A stretch of DNA of 64,000 nucleotides from Benincasa hispida. Its lineage: Eukaryota; Streptophyta; Magnoliopsida; Cucurbitales; Cucurbitaceae. Where the stretch lies: the NCBI RefSeq assembly GCF_009727055.1, contig NC_052355.1, positions 3,759,581-3,823,580 on the forward strand, in the 5' to 3' direction. The notes under the pieces were generated by a model that was not told the origin of the DNA, did not search any database, and saw only the letters and a program-made list of their open reading frames with translations. This document shows, piece by piece, positions 56,704 to 64,000 of this stretch; positions within the stretch are counted from its first letter, which is position 1, and every line of letters starts with the position of its first letter. The position numbers were made by a program, and so were the translations under genes.

Positions 56704-59445
56704 ATGGCCGGACAATCATCTCATTCCTCTTCCTAGAAATCATCCCCTTCCCATGCCCCTATCACCACGCACGAAGCGGCTTTCCTCGCCACCAATCATC
56801 GCCTCGCTGCCCAGCCAAAGCCAACCCCTAGAATCACCGAAAAACCCAGGCGAAAGCCCTCTGTAACCACTACACCATCCACCCACCGTGAGGGGCCGAG
56901 TACAGAGAGTGCCCCTGCCACCAGACTTGAGGTGGCACTCCCAATACCTTCAACCAAAAGTAAGCTGAAAAGAAAAGACGATAAGGAGGTGTTTGAAAGT
57001 ATCCTGAGCCATTTGAGAAAGATGGGGGGTGACGAAGGCCGGAGTAGTAAACCAACCCCTACCGATAGAGGAGGAGTTAACTTTAGCTTCACGGAGGATG
57101 GCCCTCACCATCTCGGATCCTAAGGAGACTGTCCCAACAGACTCCAATGTGGGACTCATAAGGGCTATCTTGGAGGTTATGGAGGCGAAGAAGTGGATGG
57201 ATAAGCCTGAAGAAAAGAAGCAGGAGAGAAGAGTTGAAGAGAAATGGGTAGAAGAAGACGAAGTAGCCCGACTGGAGAAAGAGAAGAAGGAAAAACGGAG
57301 AAGTGAAAGAAAGCAGCGAAGGTGAGAAGAGAAGCGCCTGAGGAAAGAGGAAGAAAGGAGAAAAAGGGCGGAAAGTATGGATGTTGACGAAGAATCAACC
57401 ACTACAAGGGTGGAAGTGGGGGTGTCAGCACAATTTAAACCATCAACGCAACAACAAGTTTCATGGCCACAATCCAGACTAGTTGTGTCGGAGGCTCAAC
57501 TCCAGGTTCTGACGATAAGGAAGATCCTGACATGTCCCCTTTAATGCGACGTTGCAAGGAGAATGCTCCGCAAGGGTCCACAAGAGACCCAATAATTCAG
57601 GAACGCAAAGAGAAGGAAACCAATAATTCAGGAACGCAAAGAGAAGGAAAAGGAAGAAAGAAGAGAAAATTAGAGGATAAGGATGAGAAAATGGCACGGG
57701 CGCACCAAATCATTGCATCAGCCAATTTGGCCAGAAGGCTTCATGATGAGGAGGTTCGCCGTGACAACATAAGGGTAAAAGAAGAAGAGAAAAGAAAGCT
57801 CGAGGATGAGCAATGCATTGCGCTCGCCTCTGAGAAATTTGAAAAGGAAATGAGAGAAGAAGAGGAGGCAGAGAAGAAGGCAAAGAAGGAAAAAGAGTTG
57901 TGCCACAAAGCAAACAATTAGCGCATCAGAGAGCGAGAAAGAAAAGAAGTGGAAGAATGGGAAAAGGAAAAACAAGAGCAACGCAAGGCGCAGGAACGCA
58001 TCTAAAGACAAAAATCCCACCTTGCATCCGCTTAGGAAAAAGGCAAAGCAAAGGTGGAAAGTAGCGAGCTGGCCGGCGCCCAAAAACCAAGAAGGAAAAT
58101 GACAATTTGTTGATGGAAATGGACTTCTTTCCTGTGCCGGCGCCACTACCAGATCTCATCATCAGCATTGTGGTAGAGCATGGGTGGGAGTCTTTCTGCC
58201 AATGCCCATCCATTGTAATTCCATCGGTAGTGAGAGCCTTCTACCATCGCCAGCTCCACGATACCGAAGATGCGGTGATCGTCGACGAGAGGCTAATGCC
58301 ATTCAGCGCAGAGGACATCAACCAACTCTACTAATTGAAGAATTTCCCGGAAGCACTAGGTAACAAATTGATTGATGATCCTACCGAAGAAGATATGGAA
58401 GATGCGCTGAACATATTAACACAACCGGGCACCAAGTGGATGGTGTCCTTAATCGGCATCATAACCCTCGCCTCCAACCGTCTACTGCCTGAAGCGCGCC
58501 TTTAGGTCTAGTTGGTGAAGAGACGGCTCATCCTGACATCGCATGATAAAACCATTTCAAGGGATAGAGTCATGGCCGCATATTGCATTGCGGGCGACAT
58601 TCCAATTGATGTGGGCCAGCTTCTTGCAAAGCAAATCCGAGGTTATGTTGGCCACGTGAGAGGCCAGTACTTCTTTCCATGGACAGTTTCTAGCTTATGC
58701 CTATCTGTGGGCGTGGACATTGGATAAGAATCCATGCCAGAAGTGCACGACATCATCACCATAAAAATCCTGAGAATCCTTCTCAAGGATTCCCTGCATT
58801 GCCCCGAGCCTCCACTGAAGCGATCCCTCATCGATTTGAATGCGCCGCAACCACCAAAACCCAAGAAACAACGCCCCAATGAGAAAGGGAAGGAAATCAT
58901 CCAAGGAAGTTCATCGCAGAAGCAAACCAATTTACCCTTGGACCGCTTACCCTTAGTCATCCGTCCACGAAGCCCAACAACGGAACCCCTTTCTCCTCTT
59001 CCCGAACAATTTACAAATCTTCTCCTTGCACCCGACTCCAACCCGTCATCACCAGCAGCTTCCATCGGCGAACCATCTCCACCCCACTTTTCCGCGCAAA
59101 CATCGCCGCATGTTGATGACCCACAAGGTTTGGGAGCAGTCACTTCCGCTCAACCCCAAACCGATGCTGGTGAGACATCGACGTTACCACCTCCCACTGC
59201 ATCCCTAGCTGCTGCCCTCGAAGACATGCGGGGCTTTTTATCTCAAGAGTTATCCTTCCTCCGCCATACATTGATGGAGTTGTGAGAGAGCAACACAGAG
59301 CTGCATCAGGTGATGATCAACATTCAACACAACATTTTTACCCTTAGCCTGAATCAAAGACAGATGGCCGAACGCAACCACGAATACTTCAATTTCTTGA
59401 TCGCATATTTGCATGGTCCCGTGGTGCCTCAACATCTGTAGTAAC
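56704..59445 (+). pseudogene. Long decayed ORF of the putative plant transposon protein family
   Basis: An ATG at 56704 (MAGQSSHSSS, then a stop) follows a TATA box by about 140 bp. The N-terminal third is basic and Pro/Ser-rich (KPRRKPSVTTTPS). A long charged coiled coil follows at about 57180-57990 (EEKKQERRVEEKWVEEDEVA; EKFEKEMREEEEAEKKAKKE). A folded domain at 58107-58730 reads VEHGWESFCQCPSIVIPSVV, RAFYHRQLHDTED, MPFSAEDINQLY, DALNILTQPGTKWMV, LILTSHDKTISRDRVMAAY and GDIPIDVGQLLAKQI, the pattern of the putative plant transposon protein domain. A Pro/Ser-rich tail (58800-59210) and a last helix (EDMRGFLSQELSFLRHTL) end near 59445. Frames shift near 57029-57120, 57400-57460 and 58090, and several stops occur in frame. 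A 31-bp tandem duplication lies at 57589-57650. The protein is roughly 900 residues; function unknown. It occupies the place of a third ORF downstream of gag/pol. Confidence 0.72.
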
Positions 59446-59962
59446 CTTTGTTCTTTCAAGAAGCATCGCAAGGAGCTCTTCTGCAACGCCCTCCTCACCA
59501 AGAGCCCCCACCACAAAGTTAAATTTAGGAGTGTACCACCTTTTCCTTCACATGAATTCTTTTTGTGGTCATTCAATTTTTTTTTTTATAGATAGCTTTA
59601 CCTTGGTATTCTTCTGTACATGCTTACAATTTTGTGTTTGCGATCATTATAATTCTTTGTGTACTTAGACAATTTATATAACTGAGTGATTATTCTTTCC
59701 TCATGTGTTGGCCTTTTTATTTATATCATCCTTTGTCAATTTATTGTGGTAATTCCTTTTTTTCTTTTGCATTGTTTATTTGCGCTGCCATGACTATTAT
59801 TATTTGTAACCTTAGCACAATTTCTTTATACATTGCATTTTCTGCCTAACATTTAGACAATTCATTGCAATAGCTCTACTTCACCTTCTCCATTACAACA
59901 CTCTGCTCAAACCTTCTTTTCAAAATTTTGACTAAGTGTTTTATCTTTTCCATCCAAAACAA

Positions 59963-60004
59963 CGCAATGAGAACCTTGCGACTGTCTAAATTTGGGGGTG
60001 GGGA
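59963..60004 (+). other. Hairpin and purine tract (upstream copy)
   Basis: CGCAA (59963-59967) pairs with TTGCG (59976-59980), followed by AAATTTGGGGGTGGGG. The stem differs from that at 7458 but still pairs. Confidence 0.6.
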
Positions 60005-60140
60005 AAGTCTGAGCAGATGCGATCAATCGGATGTGTTCATATCAGGCAACTGCGTTCATCTTCAAAAAAAAAAAAAAAAAAAACCTTCGCTGTCAGCGCA
60101 AGGAAAAATCCCAACCTGATAAGAGTTAAGTTGTGAGAGG

Positions 60141-60203
60141 AACCTGCTCGTAGTTGGATGTTCGCATGACACATGTGGGAGCAAGCCAAAACGAAGGTAG
60201 GTT
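60141..60203 (+). other. Conserved hairpin motif, proximal copy
   Basis: The core is GTTGGATGTTCGCATGACAC. The outer stem is AACCT/AGGTT, different from the ACTTAC/GTAAGT of other copies yet still complementary. Confidence 0.65.
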
Positions 60204-60309
60204 ACCAGGATCGACGCAATACAAAAAATAAAATAAGAATAAAAGAGATAACTTCACTGACCAGCTAAAGTTAAAACTTGGCTAAGGATCAAGAGTTGAA
60301 GTTGAGCTT

Positions 60310-60376
60310 GGTACACAACCGAAGTTGGATGCTCTCATGACACCCGTGGGAGCAAGACAAAATCAAGGGTGTAACC
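60310..60376 (+). other. Conserved hairpin motif, distal copy
   Basis: The outer stem is GGTACAC/GTGTAACC, seven pairs with one bulge. The core is diverged but recognisable (GTTGGATGCTCTCATGACAC). Confidence 0.6.
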
Positions 60377-60654
60377 ATGATCAATGCTCTCCATAGGAAG
60401 ACGCAAACCAAGCCACCACATAAAAGGCACACTTCGTTGTTTTTACAAAAATAGGAAAAACATTCTTTTGAAAACAAGAAGAAAACTTTGAGCTGAGGTT
60501 CGTCTTAGGCAAGAATAAAGTAGAGCATGCTAAAGAAAAGTTCAAAGGATAGAAGGAATCAGTAATTTTGAGAAATATGCAGAGGTGGAGCATTCAGAGT
60601 AGCCGATCGATGCAAAGTTAGGATCGGATTTGAGCTGAATTGCCTTAGTAGAGG

Positions 60655-60693
60655 ATATGCTTGAGGACAAGCATATATCTAAATTTGGTGGTG
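60655..60693 (+). other. AGGA-loop hairpin and polypurine tract at the LTR edge
   Basis: ATATGCTTG-AGGA-CAAGCATAT (60655-60676) is a perfect 9-bp stem. CTAAATTTGGTGGTG and the LTR start at 60694 follow. Confidence 0.75.
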
Positions 60694-62411
60694 TGATAAC
60701 TTGTAGAAATACAAGTTATTTATACTATCTTATTTAGATTATGTGGCAAAAAGAAGGAAAAAGTTGCGTCGAACTTTTAGAAATTGCCTTAGAAACAAAA
60801 AAATTGTAAAGTGTCGGAAGCACACCCGTTAACCCCATTGCGATGGCAAAATAGAATGTCCAAGCCTTTGTTTTGTAGAAAATAGTTCACCGCATGTGAC
60901 GATCACTCGAGGACAAAAAGAGCAACACATTCGCACTGCATGTGATGGTCAATCGAGAACAAAAAAGAGCAATGCAATTGCAGTGCATGCGACGATCGAT
61001 CTGGGATGGAAAGATCAACGCATTTGCACCGCATGCAGCGATCGATCCTGGATAAAAAAATCAACGCATTTGCACCACATGTGACGATCGATCCTAGATA
61101 AAAAGATCAACACATTTGCATCGCATGCAACGATCGATCGTAGATGAAAAGAGCGATGCATTCGTAGGGATTTCTGAAATTGTACAGCTTTTCTGTTGTA
61201 CGATCTGACAAATTGAATGTGGAGCAGAGCGGACGTTTCCACCAAGCCATGGCAAAAAAAATAGCTTTTCAGAGCGGGACCACTGACGAATGAGGTGCCA
61301 AGGTCTATAAATAGCTACATCAATTTCAAAGAAAGAAGGCTGGTCCGAAGAAACAACTTAGAGAAAATTCGGGAGAAAGATGAGACAAGACCGAAAGGGA
61401 AGTCTCGGGAGCAAGAAATTCATTCACATTCCCAAAGAGAAGTTCTATGTAGAGATTAGTTTTACTTGGAAAACAAGCCTGAGAAGGAAATTCTCCACCA
61501 CATTCCTCCTACACTTCGACAAGCAAATCCTCTCCGATCGGGATCCGTGTCAAGACATTGACACGCTTTCCTTATTTGTTCTTACTTTCTATTCATCAAC
61601 TGTGTTCATTTCTAATCTTTCATTTACCCATCTATAACACACGCTTTATCATTATTTTTTAATATCATTATCATATTCATCGTCATCTCTCTATTATTCA
61701 CCATACATTCATCATCCAGTTCCTTCACCATGTGTAACTAATTCCCCAGGGTAAGAGGGAAGGATTAAGCGAGTAAGCTAATCCTTGTTGAAGAAATTAG
61801 CTGAGTTTAGCTAACGCATGTTCAACGACATCTTCACCTGTGAGAGCAGAAGTGAAGATGTTATTCCACCTCTTGAGGGAAGGTTGGAAGAATACGTTAA
61901 CTAAAGTGAGAAGTATTTCCAAAGATGGAAACAACCTTGCATTCACAATGTTCATCCCTGATTCACCATAGACATATGGGAACGCGGCCGATCACTGAGA
62001 GGTGTAAACCAAGGGAAAGCGGAACCTTAGTTGCATCCTCAACAGGATTGACGAACTTGCGATGTCTTTTCCCCCAACCAATTCTCTTTCTGACACATTT
62101 TACAAGACTTGCCATCGCATTCCATCAGATACTTGCACATCTTCATAGACAGTCCTCAATTTTTTTATTTAATTATTTATTTATTTATTTGTCACTGCAT
62201 TCTATTTATCATCGTATTTTAGTTTATCATCACAGTTTACTTTTTCATCACATTTTATGTTTCCAAACCAATTCAGTATTATTTTGATTACGATCGCATA
62301 TATCACATTAATATCGCATTGATCATCGTAATCCCTGTGTTCGACCTCAGATCACTCTGAGAAACTTGCGTTGGAATTATACTTGGTTCCAGTGCAAGAA
62401 AACTTGTGACA
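60694..62411 (+). repeat. Athila-type LTR (family B), 3' LTR
   Basis: It starts TGATAACTTGTAGAAATACA after the polypurine tract and ends near 62411 (CTTGTGACA); the end could be up to 30 bp further. U3 holds a 46-bp tandem array (60892-61168). The TATA box CTATAAATAG is at 61305-61314. The block at 62338-62390 matches the U5 of 23600-23670 and 26280-26320 (both -). A 106-codon open stretch after the TATA box (61380-61637) resembles nothing known. Confidence 0.8.
60892..61168 (+). repeat. 46-bp tandem array in U3, six units
   Basis: Units start at 60892, 60938, 60985, 61031, 61077 and 61123. The core is GCATGCGACGATCGATC, then AAAAAGATCAACGCATTTGC. The array ends about 135 bp upstream of the TATA box, where enhancers usually sit. 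Confidence 0.9.
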
Positions 62412-62639
62412 TGCGCGTACTACATGAACGCATATTAGCATCATCACATACATTATTTTAGAACATAGTATCACATTTATTAACGTGAAGTGCATACACA
62501 TCATCCACACGTCATCATCCATACCATCACTCCACACATCACCATCCATTCTCCATTTTCTCCATCTTGTGGCGGTATTACATTGCTTTGTATTATGCAT
62601 TACGTTTCGTCCGTCACAATTAAAATTCATTCAACAAGC
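62412..62639 (+). other. Unassigned stretch after the LTR
   Basis: ATCATC/CACATCA-rich, with no primer-binding site as would follow a 5' LTR. No gene. Confidence 0.4.
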
Positions 62640-63222
62640 TTTTGCACAATTAAATTTCAACTGAAAAAGCGCGCACTAAATTTAAACACGCAAGTCTAAA
62701 CAATCGTTTAGACGACGACTATGCTGTGAGGCATGAATGTCCAGATGATCGAAGAACAAGCTCTGATGTAACTTTTACTACACGATCGTGTAGTCAGTGA
62801 CCAAGCAATGAAGCTTGCTAAGCCACACGATCATTTAGTGTGCGCGCATTCACTTTGTTGCCGAGTATCCCATACTCAACAATTGCTTACCCATCATTTA
62901 CACAATTTGACCAACGCTTGGTCTTCTTCTTCCTCAAAGTACAGTGCAACTCCTTGCCTTGAAGCTTCATCACGAGTGACTCACACTAACTCAAACACTT
63001 TGAATTTACAGACTCGATAGCAAGTTAATATGCCCAAAAACGCAGGGACCCTTACAATTAACTTTGAATGTAAAAGAACTAATAACCAGAGGAAATCATC
63101 CTAAAAAATCCATTAATCCACATCCACAAACATATTAAACAGTTAAACAGAATGCAAACATGCTTACACCGACCAAGAAAGTGAATGCTATTCTATACAT
63201 CAATGGATTTGGAATATCATAA
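62640..63222 (-). other. Copia leader region, truncated
   Basis: It lies inside a - copia element downstream of its primer site. It holds an 18-bp perfect palindrome at 62777-62794 (ACTACACGATCGTGTAGT). Gag is not reached. Confidence 0.5.
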
Positions 63223-63238
63223 CCTGGCTCTGATACCA
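63223..63238 (-). other. Primer-binding site, initiator Met-tRNA type
   Basis: On -, TGGTATCAGAGCCAGG is the standard copia primer site. It shows that the LTR to its right is a 5' LTR and that the element reads leftward. Confidence 0.9.
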
Positions 63239-63239
63239 A

Positions 63240-64000
63240 TTGAAGTAACTCTTATCAAAGAGCACCTATGAGTGGAAGTAAGATCGTTCCAAATTCATTG
63301 TGATAGAATTACAAGCATTCAAAAATATACGAGCTAGTTATACATCTTCTAACAAATTACGACATGCTTCCATAAATAAATACAAAGGGATGAGAGACAG
63401 AATATCGCTCAGGCACACGATTGTTTAGTAAAAGATTATACGATCGTTTAGACAAATATGCATGTACACGATCATTTAGACAAACACTTAATGTTGTCTT
63501 GTAGTCTCTCGCGAGCTAAACAATTGGCAGTGTACTTCGAATGAAGCGATTCTAGCGATTCTTTCAAAATGAAAACATTTTTCATTTTATCCTTCAATTA
63601 AGAAAACTGAATATAACCTCCCACTTTCACGCACGGTTAAGGAGAAACCACCAACAATTATCTCATAATTGTTTTAATTATAAATAAATATAATAACTAA
63701 CTTATCATATTATATTTATAACCTATAGTTTTAATATCACATCATATGCAACATTTAAACCATTGTCCTTTTCTCCTTTACTTGATATAAATTATATTTA
63801 CATCAAATTCCTCCAATTATTGTATCCCATACATCATGTCAACCATATCATATATAATTGAACCAGTTTAATCATATCATATATAATCAAACTTCTTCTT
63901 GTCAATTTGAACACTTCAAACTGACCCAAAAACTGATTCTCAACTTGAATCCATTGAGCTACCAAAGGGACCTTATAGACCTGTAACTTGAAGTTCCAAC
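63240..64000 (-). repeat. Copia 5' LTR, continuing beyond the window
   Basis: On -, it ends near 63242, just before the primer site. It matches the LTR at 15407-17010 from about 63550 onward (CAAATTGACC...TTTGAACACTTCAAACTGACC). CGATCGTTTAG-type words occur at 63413-63480. Its 5' start is outside the window. Confidence 0.82.

Larger units (their letters stand above)
59446..60693 (+). other. Structured 3' noncoding region of the element
   Basis: 59446-59940 shows no gene. Then come a hairpin and purine tract (59963-60004), a poly(A) run near 60064-60083, the motif pair, and an AGGA-loop hairpin with purine tract (60655-60693) at the LTR edge. Confidence 0.7.

Noticed and set aside
57718..58146. 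Open frames on - across 56950-59143 (Ser/Phe-rich products)
   Set aside because: They are antisense shadows of the charged, Lys/Glu-rich coding sequence on +, whose codons give Phe, Leu and Ser in reverse.
60892..61168. CRISPR-like array
   Set aside because: Units are contiguous with no unique spacers, in a plant LTR. It is a simple tandem repeat.

Overview
The window is plant nuclear DNA dominated by decayed LTR retrotransposons, with the remains of one split host-type gene. Three things point to a eudicot: Ty1/copia elements with an initiator-Met tRNA primer-binding site, Ty3 elements of the Athila type (gag, DLGA protease, tRNA-Asp-type primer site, LTRs of about 1.7 kb), and an interrupted gene for a plant pterin-aldehyde-reductase-like short-chain dehydrogenase (SDR). 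The wording of the copia gag resembles cucurbit elements; that family assignment is inference. I found no rRNA, tRNA, CRISPR array or prokaryotic operon.

Layout. 1-6540: copia gag and pol fragments, rearranged LTR pieces, and a solo LTR with a CCTAC target duplication. 6541-15406: two Athila-type derivatives, one on + with pol deleted, one on - rearranged so that an LTR piece and a second pol piece are inserted upstream of gag. 15407-19035: copia and Athila LTR pieces and a copia RT fragment, all on -. 19041-25200: the most complete Athila element (-), with two LTRs, primer site, gag and protease but no reverse transcriptase. 25201-30555: an Athila 3' region, an LTR carrying a sequencing adapter, and two diverging copia LTRs. 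30560-34900: an Athila-like gag/protease remnant split by a 2.2-kb solo LTR. 35215-38907: a foldback element, a LINE RNase H fragment and an inverted pair of copia LTRs.

39652-51921 (-) is the SDR gene. Exons 1-3 and exons 4-5 are separated by a 10.9-kb intron filled with a hAT-like element, a LINE nested inside it, a copia LTR, a 331-bp tandem duplication and an Athila-like fragment. Several splice or frame lesions suggest a pseudogene. 52020-55384 is mostly unassigned and contains a 20-N gap. 55385-62411 (+) is an Athila-like element lacking pol: gag tail, minisatellite, a promoter of host type, a long decayed ORF of the putative plant transposon protein family, then a structured 3' region and an LTR with a 46-bp tandem repeat. 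62640-64000 is the 5' end of a copia element on -.

The most unusual signal is in the Athila 3' regions. Three kinds of predicted hairpin recur in independent copies with changed but still complementary stems: an AGGA-loop hairpin before each polypurine tract, a paired motif of about 61-67 nt, and a GAAA-loop hairpin at the first bases of the LTR. They look like a multi-part structured region in the element RNA or DNA. Two assembly artefacts also matter: a Nextera mate-pair junction adapter at 26324-26361, and two gap joins flanked by duplicated sequence (46116 and 53945-53964).
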